Source of the DNA: Simkaniaceae bacterium
GTDB taxonomy: Bacteria > Chlamydiota > Chlamydiia > Chlamydiales > JACRBE01
Assembly (NCBI GenBank): GCA_022763045.1
Contig: JALEGI010000003.1
Coordinates: 1 to 64,000, forward strand
Length of the DNA stretch: 64,000 nucleotides
Direction: 5' to 3'
Position 1 is the first letter of the stretch; every line of letters begins with the position of its first letter. Shown in pieces: positions 55,801 through 64,000 of the stretch. Made by a program: the position numbers and the translations under genes. The notes beneath the pieces were generated by a model. That model was not told the DNA's origin. It did not search any database and worked only from the letters and a program-made list of their open reading frames with translations.

Positions 55801-58488
55801 ATGGCCAAAAGTTTTTTCGACCCCTCTCAGGGCTTCATTAACTTCCCTCCCCAATCAATGGATGCTTTCTTTCACCCAAAAAGCATTGCAATTATCGGTG
55901 CAACTGAGAAGCAAAATAGTGTGGGGCGGACAATTGTCACCAACCTGATCAACTCTGAGTTTGAGGGTACAGTCCATCTGATTAACCCCAAACGCACTGA
56001 GCTTTTCAAACGCAAGACCTCCAAGAGCATTTCAGAGACTGAAGGCGTCGATTTAGCCGTTATTGTAACTCCTGCCAAAACCGTTCCAGGTCTTGTCAAA
56101 GAGTGCGTCAAAGCAAAAGTAAAGGCTTGCACTATTATTTCCGCCGGTTTTAAGGAGCTTGGCGCCCCAGGTATTGCCTTAGAAAATGAAATTTTAGAGG
56201 CTATCAAAGACTCACCCATGCGGATCATCGGACCAAACTGTCTCGGCGTGATGAATCCAATCATCAACATGAACGCCACCTTTGCTGCTGATATGGCAAA
56301 TCCGGGCAATATCGCCTTTATCAGCCAATCAGGCGCAATGTGTACCTCCGTTCTCGACTGGAGTCTTAAGGAGGGCGTTGGTTTCAGTGCCTTTGTGTCA
56401 ATTGGATCGATGGTCGATGTCAATTGGGGCGATCTAATCAAGTACTTCGCACGCGATCCGCACACTGAAAGTATTTTGATTTATATGGAAAGCGTTGGTG
56501 ATGCGCGCGCTTTTCTCTCCGCTGCTCGTTGGTTTTCCCTCTCTAAACCGATTATCCTCATCAAGGCGGGAAAAACCGATGCTGCTGCAAAAGCCGCGGC
56601 CTCACATACGGGATCATTAGCTGGAAGCGATGACGCTTTTCAGGCTGCTGTCAACCGGGCTGGCATTCTTCGCGTTGAGACAATCTCACAGCTTTTTGAT
56701 ATGGCAGCCACTCTCTCAAAACAACCGAGACCAGAGGGGCCAAATCTCACTTTAATTACAAATGCCGGAGGTCCAGCAGTTCTTGCAACCGACACTGCTG
56801 TCTTTTCAGGGGCCACAATGACTGACATTGAAGAGGGTACCGAAAAAGCGCTCAGCGCCTTTCTTCCTGAGGCCTGGAGCCACAGCAACCCTGTTGATAT
56901 CCTTGGTGATGCAGGCCCTGAAACATATGCTAAATCAATCGAGATTGTCTCCAAAGATGTAAATACTGATGGGATTTTAGTTATTTTGACGCCTCAAGAC
57001 ATGACAGATCCTACTAAAACGGCGCAAGCAATTGCTCCCTATGCCACTTTAGGCAAGCCCATTTTAGCAAGTTGGATGGGAGGCAAGGTCATTGATGAGG
57101 GCTTTGATATCCTTATGCAGGCGGGCATCCCCTGCTTTGAGTATCCCGATCAAGCCGCAGAAATCTTTGCAATGATGTACCGCCACAATCAAGAGCTCAA
57201 AGCGCTCTATGAGACCCCCGCCATTGCCCATTGTCAATCAGAACCAAAACTTGTCGATCAAATCATCGATAAAGCGCGCGCAGAGGGGCGCACGCTCTTA
57301 ACAGAGCTTGAATCAAAAGAGGTCTTGAGCGCCTACGAAATCCCCATTGTCCAGACTGTTTTTGCCGAAACAAAAGAAGCGGCAACAGCAGCGGCCGATA
57401 AAATGGGCTACCCCGTAGTTTGTAAGCTCCACTCAGAGACAATCACTCATAAGACAGATGTAGGTGGGGTAAAACTAAACCTCAAATCTAAAGAAGAAGT
57501 CGCAGCTGCTTTTGACCAGATCCAAAAATCTGTAACTGAACTTAAAGGTGCAGAGCACTTTGGCGGCGTTACCGTGCAGCAGATGGTGAGCCTCGAAGGC
57601 TATGAGCTCATACTTGGCTCAAGCTGCGATCCCCAATTTGGCCCTGTGATTCTCTTTGGAACCGGCGGCCAACTTGTTGAAATCTACAAGGATCGCGCTC
57701 TAGCTCTCCCCCCGCTAAATGCAACGCTTGCACATCAACTCATTTCCCAGACAAAAATTTTTGAGGCGCTTAAAGGGACGCGCGGACGCGATCCCATCGA
57801 TATAAAACAGCTTGAAACAATTGTAATGAACTTCTCAGAGCTTGTCTCAAACCATAAGTGGATTGCTGAGTGTGATATCAATCCAATTTTAGCCTCTCCA
57901 GGTCAGCTCATTGCCCTCGACGGTCGCATCGTTTTACATGAGATAGAATCAGAAATCCCGAAATCGGCAATTCGCCCCTACCCTTCCCAATACGTCACTG
58001 AGCATACGCTCAAAGATGGAACCAAAATTACCCTGCGACCCATCAAGCCTGAAGATGAAAAGGCCATGACGCTCTTTCATAAAGAGCTATCTGAAGAGAG
58101 TGTGCGCAACAACTACTTTGAATTTTTATCCTTTGACGAAAGAACGGCACATAGCCGCCTTGTACAAATCTGCAATGTCGATTTTGGGCAAAACATTCGT
58201 ATGATTGCACAAACACCAGAGGGAAAAATCATTGGCGTCAGCGCGCTTCTGCGTATTGATGCATCTAATGAGGGTGAATTTAGGCTCGTTATCGTCGATC
58301 ACATGCAAGGGAAAGGCCTTGGCAGACTCTTTATGGAGAATCTCATTTCTATTTCAAGGGAAGAGGGATTTAAAGTCATGCATGGGCTGATTCTCAACGA
58401 AAACCACCACCTGATTGAGCTATGCAAGAAACTCGATTTTTCATCCTCTGAGTGCGATCACCTTATCAAGATGCGGAAAGAGCTTTGA
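55801..58488 (+). CDS. ADP-forming acyl-CoA synthetase fused to GNAT acetyltransferase (Pat-like)
   Basis: 895 residues in four parts: CoA-binding (about 20-150, [14 protein letters not shown]), succinyl-CoA-ligase-like (150-460), ATP-grasp (480-710) and a GNAT domain (about 730-895, [10 protein letters not shown] and [11 protein letters not shown]). The loop holding the phospho-His is ASHTGSLAG with His269 present, so the synthetase half may be active, unlike the dead relative in Salmonella Pat. It may make acetyl-CoA from acetate with ATP, or acetylate lysines of metabolic enzymes. The 3' end overlaps the next gene by 23 bp. Confidence 0.93.
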   Translation: MAKSFFDPSQGFINFPPQSMDAFFHPKSIAIIGATEKQNSVGRTIVTNLINSEFEGTVHLINPKRTELFKRKTSKSISETEGVDLAVIVTPAKTVPGLVKECVKAKVKACTIISAGFKELGAPGIALENEILEAIKDSPMRIIGPNCLGVMNPIINMNATFAADMANPGNIAFISQSGAMCTSVLDWSLKEGVGFSAFVSIGSMVDVNWGDLIKYFARDPHTESILIYMESVGDARAFLSAARWFSLSKPIILIKAGKTDAAAKAAASHTGSLAGSDDAFQAAVNRAGILRVETISQLFDMAATLSKQPRPEGPNLTLITNAGGPAVLATDTAVFSGATMTDIEEGTEKALSAFLPEAWSHSNPVDILGDAGPETYAKSIEIVSKDVNTDGILVILTPQDMTDPTKTAQAIAPYATLGKPILASWMGGKVIDEGFDILMQAGIPCFEYPDQAAEIFAMMYRHNQELKALYETPAIAHCQSEPKLVDQIIDKARAEGRTLLTELESKEVLSAYEIPIVQTVFAETKEAATAAADKMGYPVVCKLHSETITHKTDVGGVKLNLKSKEEVAAAFDQIQKSVTELKGAEHFGGVTVQQMVSLEGYELILGSSCDPQFGPVILFGTGGQLVEIYKDRALALPPLNATLAHQLISQTKIFEALKGTRGRDPIDIKQLETIVMNFSELVSNHKWIAECDINPILASPGQLIALDGRIVLHEIESEIPKSAIRPYPSQYVTEHTLKDGTKITLRPIKPEDEKAMTLFHKELSEESVRNNYFEFLSFDERTAHSRLVQICNVDFGQNIRMIAQTPEGKIIGVSALLRIDASNEGEFRLVIVDHMQGKGLGRLFMENLISISREEGFKVMHGLILNENHHLIELCKKLDFSSSECDHLIKMRKEL

Positions 58489-58777
58489 GTGCCACCTCAA
58501 TTTCAGCCTCTTCTTTTAACCAAACCAAGTTCATTTCCCTTTCAATTTTCTCAATTTGATCTTTTAAAGCATTTGCGGTGTCAGAGCCTTCTCGAATACC
58601 CGAAGCAAACGTGTATGAATCAATTTTCATGATAAGAGCTGCTAGCTTTTTATTACTAAGTAAGGAAACCTCTGAAGTAGTACGGAAGAGGTAAAACTCG
58701 CGCTGTGGCGCGGGATTTCCAATTGAAAGAGCAGTCGCATTGTCTACTTTTACATAATGTACAGTTGAAACGTCCAT
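58466..58777 (-). CDS. Small hypothetical protein (103 aa)
   Basis: 103 residues from the ATG at 58777 (GTG 58783 is possible). Starts with a short beta segment ([14 protein letters not shown]), then a helical C-terminal half with EKIEREMN-type coiled-coil heptads. No membrane span or known motif. The last 23 bp overlap the acyl-CoA synthetase fusion. Codon use is normal and the frame is open, but I cannot name a function. Confidence 0.65.
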   Translation of the reverse strand: MDVSTVHYVKVDNATALSIGNPAPQREFYLFRTTSEVSLLSNKKLAALIMKIDSYTFASGIREGSDTANALKDQIEKIEREMNLVWLKEEAEIEVALKALSAS

Positions 58778-58838
58778 TCTCACCGCCTATTAAAGCATTA
58801 ATGATAAGCTGTTTGAAAAAACTTATCAAGAAATGTTT

Positions 58839-59318
58839 TTAGGGAAGCAGAGCTTTTGAGATGAAGAAGATCAGGTAGGCAATGAGCAAAAAAGTTAAAA
58901 AAGCATGAGTGAGTGTTTGCCAAGTATAGCGTTTAAATCTGACTGCATTCCAAAGATGCATCAAGGCGCATAAGAAGAAAAAGAGCATGTAGGGCATTAA
59001 AATTGCCGTGTTTGTTTCAGGCCCCCACTTAAGGAAATAAGAAGTTAGTGCTGTAAGGAAAAAGGCAAAGTGGAAAAAGCCGTGCTCTGTTTGATAATTT
59101 GCACCTGAGCGCCATCCTAAAGACTCTGCAACATCCTTTCTAAAGAAGTAGTTGCCAAGCGCTGTGATTAAACCAATCGAGCAGACTGTCCAAACTGTTG
59201 CCATGCGCAAAGCTGCATCGGGATTTCCAAGCGTTAGAGTTTCAAAGGCAAGCCAAATACCGATAAATACACCAAGTACTCGAAGTCCTGTCATTATAGG
59301 GGGTGCGTAGCGGTTCAT
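58839..59318 (-). CDS. DUF6790-like membrane protein
   Basis: 159 residues from the ATG at 59318, with GGAGA 5 nt upstream; ATG 59336 lacks a ribosome site. Four to five hydrophobic helices, with an LGWRSGANYQTEHGF segment between them that resembles the SlxxGWxxGSPFQxEVG pattern of DUF6790-type membrane proteins. Function unknown. Divergent from gadB, 70 bp apart. Confidence 0.75.
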   Translation of the reverse strand: MNRYAPPIMTGLRVLGVFIGIWLAFETLTLGNPDAALRMATVWTVCSIGLITALGNYFFRKDVAESLGWRSGANYQTEHGFFHFAFFLTALTSYFLKWGPETNTAILMPYMLFFFLCALMHLWNAVRFKRYTWQTLTHAFLTFLLIAYLIFFISKALLP

Positions 59319-59388
59319 AGTCTCCTCTTCTCGCAATTAATTCCTTGACCTTCTATATACCAAATTATTGGAATAAAGGGAAAAGTAG

Positions 59389-60747
59389 ATGGTCAACTAT
59401 TTTAAAGAAGATAACGACGACAATGAGATTCTTCCAACTTTTGGCTCTCGTTACACTAATGAACCGATTCCAAAGTATGAGCTGCCAACCAATGGGATGC
59501 CGAGTAAAGTCGCCTATCAGATGATTCACGACGAGCTTCAACTCGATGGCCACCCTGCCCAAAACCTCGCCTCCTTTGTCACTACATGGATGGAACCAAA
59601 AGCAGAGCGCCTTATTATTGAGAGCCTGCAGTTAAACTTAGCCGATGAAGATGAATATCCACACGTTATTAAAATACAAAAAAGGTGCGTGAATATCTTA
59701 GCCCGCCTTTTTAATGGCGATCCTGAAAAAAAACCGGTTGGCACCTCTGCCGTCGGATCTTCAGAGGCGATTATGCTCGCTGGTCTTGCAATGAAGTGGA
59801 GATGGCGAAAGAAAAACCCGAGCGGTGGCAAACCCAATATCATCATGGGAGAGAATGTCCAAGTGGTATGGGAAAAATTTGCCCGCTACTTTGAGGTCGA
59901 ACCGAGACTTATTCCAGTTGAAGATGGGCGCTATACGGTGAGTGCTGAAGAGGTTGTTAAACTCTGCGATGAAAATACAATCGGCGTCTGCGCAATATTG
60001 GGAAGTACGTTTACTGGAGAATTTGAACCAATTGAGGAGATCTCAAAGGCCCTTGACAAACTCGAGTGGGACATCCCGATCCACGTCGATGCCGCATCAG
60101 GCGGATTTGTTGCCCCATTTCTCTATCCAAACCTCAAGTGGGACTTTCGCATTGACCGCGTCGTTTCAATTAATGTCTCTGGGCATAAGTATGGCCTTGT
60201 CTACCCGGGAATTGGTTGGGTTTTATGGCGCAGCGAAGAGGATCTACCCGAAGAGCTTGTTTTCCATGTCAACTACCTCGGCGGCGACATGCCAACATTT
60301 ACCCTCAACTTTTCTCGCCCCTCTGCATTTGTTGTTGCGCAGTACTACAACTTTCTAGCTCTAGGGCATGAGGGTTATGCTCGGATTATGCAAAATCTTA
60401 AGTCGATTGCCGACTATATTGGCGATGAGGTAGAAAAGTTTGAGGATTTTACACTCCTCTCAGACCGTAAGTCGCTCCCCCTTGTTGCCTGGCGCCTATC
60501 AAGCGAATGCCCCTATGATGCTTTTGCCCTTTCAGACAAGTTAAGAGAGTATGGTTGGATTGTCCCCGCCTACACCATGCCGAAAAATGCCGAGCACCTA
60601 GCAATTTTACGCGTGGTTGTTCGTGAGCACCTCTCTAGAGATTTAGCAGAAAACCTTGTCTTAGACCTTCATCGCGCAGACCAAGCTTTACGCGTTTCAC
60701 CTCCGAAAAAAAGAACCACAGAACAAAAGAGTCGTAAAGTATGTTAA
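59389..60747 (+). CDS. gadB: Glutamate decarboxylase
   Basis: 452 residues, group II PLP decarboxylase. PLP Lys267 lies in SGHKYGL; the GTSAVGSSEAIMLAG loop, HVDAASGGFVAPF and the early YMxNP-type region are those of GadA/GadB. It converts glutamate to GABA, consuming a proton. The GadC-like antiporter is at 35603. A lipoprotein gene overlaps its 3' end by 7 bp. Expected role: acid tolerance, or GABA-linked carbon flow. Confidence 0.95.
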   Translation: MVNYFKEDNDDNEILPTFGSRYTNEPIPKYELPTNGMPSKVAYQMIHDELQLDGHPAQNLASFVTTWMEPKAERLIIESLQLNLADEDEYPHVIKIQKRCVNILARLFNGDPEKKPVGTSAVGSSEAIMLAGLAMKWRWRKKNPSGGKPNIIMGENVQVVWEKFARYFEVEPRLIPVEDGRYTVSAEEVVKLCDENTIGVCAILGSTFTGEFEPIEEISKALDKLEWDIPIHVDAASGGFVAPFLYPNLKWDFRIDRVVSINVSGHKYGLVYPGIGWVLWRSEEDLPEELVFHVNYLGGDMPTFTLNFSRPSAFVVAQYYNFLALGHEGYARIMQNLKSIADYIGDEVEKFEDFTLLSDRKSLPLVAWRLSSECPYDAFALSDKLREYGWIVPAYTMPKNAEHLAILRVVVREHLSRDLAENLVLDLHRADQALRVSPPKKRTTEQKSRKVC

Positions 60748-61217
60748 AAAGATCAGTTATTTTCGCCCTATCTCTCTTTCTAATTGGTTGTTCAAGTAGC
60801 AGTGGCAGCGTTAGGGCCCAGCGCGCTTTTTACAAGGCCTATTCCAAATCAATCAGCGAGAGTAAAAACGTGCAGTACGTCACACCATCGACCTACTCTG
60901 AGGGAGAAATCCACACCCTTGGGGCAAATTTAACAGTGACAGAGCTTGTAGATGAGTCAGTAGGGACAACACTTATTGCTGCAGAAGCACATCGACTACT
61001 CACAATGGCTAATAAAGATAAGAAGTTAAAGCGCTACCTCTCACCTTACCCCCTCACTTTGGATCGTGTTGATATGACTATTGACTTTCGAACAGATGAT
61101 GAAAAAATCCCCGAGCGCCCCTACCTTTCAAAGATAGAACTGCGCCGAGGGATTATGTACTTCTCATATAAAAATGAGTCACGGTTTAAGCAAGAGCGCC
61201 TATCACCTTTTAAATAG
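60741..61217 (+). CDS. Small lipoprotein of unknown function
   Basis: 158 residues. Lipoprotein signal ending LIGC (Cys17), then a Ser-rich spacer and a mixed alpha/beta domain without a recognised motif (TYSEGEIHTLG, IDFRTDDEK, YFSYKN). It overlaps gadB by 7 bp, so it is in the same operon; it could sit in the periplasm or outer membrane and help acid tolerance, but that is guesswork. Convergent overlap of 15 bp with the PAPS synthase gene. Confidence 0.85.
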   Translation: MLKRSVIFALSLFLIGCSSSSGSVRAQRAFYKAYSKSISESKNVQYVTPSTYSEGEIHTLGANLTVTELVDESVGTTLIAAEAHRLLTMANKDKKLKRYLSPYPLTLDRVDMTIDFRTDDEKIPERPYLSKIELRRGIMYFSYKNESRFKQERLSPFK

Positions 61218-62879
61218 CTGTGGAGCTCTTTTTTCAAGATCCTGAATTAGATTCTCGACAACCTTTGGAAGTCCCTTCGAAGAATCGAGTACGATTTCAG
61301 CGTTAACAGGTATCTCATAAGGATCAGAAATTCCTGTAAACTGTGTGATCTTACCCTCTCTTGCCAGACGATAGAGTCCCTTTACATCCCGGTCTTCGCA
61401 TACTGTAAGAGGCGTATTAACAAAAACCTCTATGTATTTTCCTTCATTACTAATAATCTGGCGATTCGCTTGGCGATCTTCTTCATAGGGAGCAATGTTA
61501 GCACACAAGCAGATCCCGCCGCTTTTTACAATAAGTGAGGCAACATAACCAATGCGTCTTACATTAATTGAGCGGTCCTTTTTTGAAAAACCGAGCCCAT
61601 TTGAGAGATATTTACGAATGTTATCTCCATCTAAAATCACAACGGGTTTACCAGAAGTTGCATTGATGCGCTCTTCTAAAGCCTTACAAAGAGTTGTTTT
61701 GCCAGATCCTGATAGTCCAGTTAAATAGACGCAAACACCCTCTGATTTTCTGAACTCAGACTTTAAAATTTTGATCACTTCTGGAAATGAAAACCAAGGG
61801 GGGATGGGGAGATTTTCTTTGAGCATGCGACGAAACTCTGTTCCAGAAATGCGCAATGCTGAAGCATCTTCTGGAACTTCATCTGCAGGGAAATATCCCT
61901 TGAGCTCAGGGACATAGACAATCTCTTTAGAGGTCACAATTTGAATTCCAAGGTCGTCTTTGTATTTTTTCAGCATGCTATGAGCTGCATAGGGGTGAAA
62001 AAAAGGTGTTCCATCTGAGCGGCGTACAGAGGGCCCTGCATGATCGCGTCCAACAACAAAATGGGTGCATCCGTAATTTTTTCGAATTTGCGCGTGCCAT
62101 ACAGCTTCGCGAGGTCCTGCCATTCTCATTGAGAGTGGAAGTAGTGAGAGTTTGACAGAGTTCTCAGGATAGTACTGAATGAGCGCTTTGTAACACTCAA
62201 TGCGTTTGTTTGGCTCGATATCACCAGGCTGTGTGATTCCAACAACAGGTTGCAAAAGCAATTTCGCATCTTCGCCAGCTTGGCCCATGCAATAGCGTGT
62301 CAAAGCAAGATGACAGCGGTGAAGAGGATTGCGTGTTTGAAAGCCAACGACTTTCTTCCAACCGCTCTCTTTGATCATCTGACGGCACTCAGCAGGTGTC
62401 AAACGGTACTCAGTATGACTAAAATGTCTAGGTGAGGCGACTTTTTTTAGACGACCAGTAAGGTAATAACTGTCGCGGTAAGATAAGATACGCGAAATAT
62501 AGGGATGACACGGTTCGGTAGATCCAAAAACGGATAGACATTCTTTTTCTACATCAGGTTGATACATCTCTTCGATTGTTAGCTCTGCAATGGGGAAATG
62601 CTCATCATCGCAAAGAATCACACCACGACTTTGACCAATTTTATCCCTTTCGGTTTGCGTGATTGGCAAGACGATTGGCATTGTCCAAAGTTTTCCATTC
62701 AAAAGGCGGCAATTATCTAAAACGCTATGATAATCTTTTTCACTTAAAAAAGTGTCAAGCGGATCAAACGCTCCGTCTATTAACATTTCTAAGTCGCAGA
62801 CAAGGCGTTTATCAAGTTTTATTGAAGGTGTTGCAAAGCAAAAGGCAACAGACAGAAGAAATAATAGGCACGTTTTCAA
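61203..62879 (-). CDS. Bifunctional ATP sulfurylase/APS kinase (PAPS synthase) with Sec signal peptide
   Basis: 558 residues from TTG 62879, overlapping the upstream stop as TTGA. Residues 1-17 are a Sec signal-like segment (LLFLLSVAFCFA, likely cut before TP). The ATP sulfurylase domain (about 19-385) starts DLEMLIDGAFDPL and keeps GFQTRNPLHRCH and VVGRDHAGPS. The APS kinase domain (about 385-550) keeps GLSGSGKTT, LDGDNIR and FTGISDPYE. It looks fully active and would make PAPS, but PAPS synthases are normally cytosolic, and chlamydiae are not known for sulfate assimilation. Export to the host or periplasm is inferred. No alternative ATG precedes the catalytic domain. Confidence 0.93.
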   Translation of the reverse strand: MKTCLLFLLSVAFCFATPSIKLDKRLVCDLEMLIDGAFDPLDTFLSEKDYHSVLDNCRLLNGKLWTMPIVLPITQTERDKIGQSRGVILCDDEHFPIAELTIEEMYQPDVEKECLSVFGSTEPCHPYISRILSYRDSYYLTGRLKKVASPRHFSHTEYRLTPAECRQMIKESGWKKVVGFQTRNPLHRCHLALTRYCMGQAGEDAKLLLQPVVGITQPGDIEPNKRIECYKALIQYYPENSVKLSLLPLSMRMAGPREAVWHAQIRKNYGCTHFVVGRDHAGPSVRRSDGTPFFHPYAAHSMLKKYKDDLGIQIVTSKEIVYVPELKGYFPADEVPEDASALRISGTEFRRMLKENLPIPPWFSFPEVIKILKSEFRKSEGVCVYLTGLSGSGKTTLCKALEERINATSGKPVVILDGDNIRKYLSNGLGFSKKDRSINVRRIGYVASLIVKSGGICLCANIAPYEEDRQANRQIISNEGKYIEVFVNTPLTVCEDRDVKGLYRLAREGKITQFTGISDPYEIPVNAEIVLDSSKGLPKVVENLIQDLEKRAPQLFKR

Positions 62880-63409
62880 AGGTCACTCAGCTCTTTTTTA
62901 GTTATACTATTTGCCTCTGAGACCACCTCCTGGAAGGTGTTTGCTCCAGAGGTCACATTTTCAATTGATTCGGCGAAAATATGAACCAACTGAACAATAG
63001 TTGCAACTAAAAAGTCAAGCGCGCAATTATTTATTTCAGCACCAAATTCAAAGCGAACATAGTGAAACACTGCACACTTATCGGTTTCACTGAGTTTGAA
63101 TCCGGGAAAGAGCGCTGTTTTATTGATCAAACTACAAAGTCTAGCAAGGTCACCAAAACGCGCTTCAGTGCATTCGTAGGGAAAAGGCGTAACAAAATTT
63201 AAAAAGGAGTAAGAGACCACTCCCCCCTTGTCTTGAGTCACCTGCTCTGTAGTGAGATAAAGCTGAAGCGTGAGATCTCTCCCAGTATGATCTTGCCCAA
63301 TCATGATAAAAATAATATCACTTGGAAAGTTTTCATCTTTTAATTGGAGCTTTGCGTCGTAGCCAGAGTCGATGAGAAATTGTTCGATAGCAGACAATCT
63401 GAGATACAT
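62876..63409 (-). CDS. YbjN/CesT-like small protein, possible secretion chaperone
   Basis: 177 residues, slightly acidic. An alpha/beta pattern: N-terminal helix (IEQFLIDSGYDAKLQLK), four to five beta-strands, then a C-terminal helix (ALDFLVATIVQLVHIFAESIENVTSG) that recalls the YbjN family, whose fold is related to CesT-type type III secretion chaperones. It lies 10 bp from the upstream Inc-like gene and overlaps the PAPS synthase start as TTGA. A chaperone or regulator for the neighbours is a reasonable guess; the family assignment is tentative. Confidence 0.7.
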   Translation of the reverse strand: MYLRLSAIEQFLIDSGYDAKLQLKDENFPSDIIFIMIGQDHTGRDLTLQLYLTTEQVTQDKGGVVSYSFLNFVTPFPYECTEARFGDLARLCSLINKTALFPGFKLSETDKCAVFHYVRFEFGAEINNCALDFLVATIVQLVHIFAESIENVTSGANTFQEVVSEANSITKKELSDL

Positions 63410-63419
63410 AAAGCGCTCC

Positions 63420-64000
63420 TTATTTAAAGTACATATCTAGAAAAATATCGGGATTGGTCATAAAAAGCTCTTGGTTTTCCCGCAATTGTAATCCCATTAA
63501 GCGAAATAGAGCCTGAACCTCACCAGCATCAATCCCTTTTTGACGCATTTTTTCTGAAATCGAGAGAATCATTTTCTCTTTTTCTTGGACCATTTCGCCA
63601 GTTGTTACCAGAGCTATTTGTTTTTGATGGGCAGGTGTGAGCACCCACCTTTTATATCCGTAGTGCCCTGAAGATGCGACAAACCCAAGAGCAACAAAAG
63701 CGAGAACTGCGATGGCAATTCCACCAGTAGATGCCCCAATGGCAGCAGCACTGAGCAGAAGAAAGAGAGAAGAAATTGTAAAAATCACTGTCGTCGCAAG
63801 AGAGAGCTTTTGGTTTTTAATTTGATTTCTTAGCCTACTAGAGTCAATAAATAATTTTCGATCCTCTAGTTGAGTAAAGTCTTGCACCATTTTACTTGAG
63901 GGATATGTTTGAGCAAGAGCGCGCATCTTCTTAACTCTGAACTTGTTTTGCTTAATTTGTGCTACAGTATTTGAAATATCAGAAAGTAGCGAAGCAGTCG
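63420..64000 (-). CDS. Inc-like membrane protein, 5' end cut by the window edge
   Basis: The frame stays open from 64000 to the stop at 63420, so the ATG at 63926 is not necessarily the start; at least 25 more residues are read upstream (ending QIKQNKFRVKK before M). A hydrophobic double segment (LATTVIFTISSLFLLLSAAA, then IAIAVLAFVALGFVASS) forms a hairpin of about 45 residues with a short turn, the bilobed signature of chlamydial inclusion-membrane (Inc) proteins. A helical tail follows. It would be inserted in the host-derived vacuole membrane if secreted. Inc assignment rests on topology only. Confidence 0.75.
   Translation of the reverse strand, partial: TASLLSDISNTVAQIKQNKFRVKKMRALAQTYPSSKMVQDFTQLEDRKLFIDSSRLRNQIKNQKLSLATTVIFTISSLFLLLSAAAIGASTGGIAIAVLAFVALGFVASSGHYGYKRWVLTPAHQKQIALVTTGEMVQEKEKMILSISEKMRQKGIDAGEVQALFRLMGLQLRENQELFMTNPDIFLDMYFK

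Overview
The window looks like chromosomal DNA of a chlamydia-like bacterium (order Chlamydiales, probably one of the amoeba- or arthropod-associated families rather than Chlamydiaceae). The evidence is a Lys/Arg/Ala/Thr-repeat histone H1-like protein (HctB/Hc2), the gene order pyrG-yqgF-zwf-(opcA)-pgl that resembles the Chlamydia trachomatis order, a PPi-type phosphofructokinase, three OppA-like lipoproteins, and many proteins of a chlamydial hypothetical type. I saw no rRNA, tRNA, IS element, phage gene or CRISPR array. The family or genus cannot be fixed from this sequence alone.

Layout. 1-5.7 kb: a truncated gene, a protein with a disordered N-terminus, a 700-residue unknown, a kinase-like protein and a DHA2-type exporter. 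5.9-14.2 kb: three OppA-like lipoproteins enclosing two tandem ubiquitin-specific-protease-like genes that keep the Cys and His boxes. 14.2-23.2 kb: a large unknown, a DUF2227-like membrane protein, a YadGH-like ABC exporter, an S9 peptidase, a short secretin and an MFS transporter. 23.1-27.3 kb (minus): a complete OMF-EmrA-EmrB tripartite pump. 27.4-34.2 kb: GshF, AzgA, Ddl, Sua5, SlyD-like FKBP, a TMEM14-like protein and a PAP2 phosphatase. 34.3-34.8 kb: hctB. 35.3-45.7 kb: glutaredoxin, a GadC-like antiporter, RarA, a structured RNA leader before an M20 hydrolase, a catalytically dead M48-like lipoprotein, a methyltransferase, an MBL hydrolase, PPi-PFK and SdaA. 45.9-53.4 kb: an unknown, pyrG, yqgF, zwf-opcA-pgl and an acidic unknown. 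53.4-64 kb: cyclophilin, a GGCT-like protein, a SprT-like protease, an ADP-forming acyl-CoA synthetase/GNAT fusion, GadB, a lipoprotein, and a minus-strand operon ending in a PAPS synthase that carries a Sec signal peptide.

How the genes fit together. Host interaction: the two DUB-like proteins, the signal-peptide PAPS synthase, an Inc-like hairpin protein at the right edge, and two disordered Ser/Pro or Ser/Asp-rich proteins are effector candidates. Metabolism: peptide uptake (OppA), serine deamination, the oxidative pentose phosphate branch and PPi-glycolysis. Thiol and acid stress: GshF, glutaredoxin and a GGCT-like protein; GadB with a GadC-like antiporter. Efflux: four drug-type exporters.

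The strongest leads for undescribed biology are the DUB pair inside the oppA cluster, the exported PAPS synthase operon, the riboswitch-like leader at 38.36-38.46 kb, and a 5'-UTR hairpin that buries the ribosome binding site of the second oppA. The genome is also very compact at 3' ends: eight of ten convergent junctions overlap.
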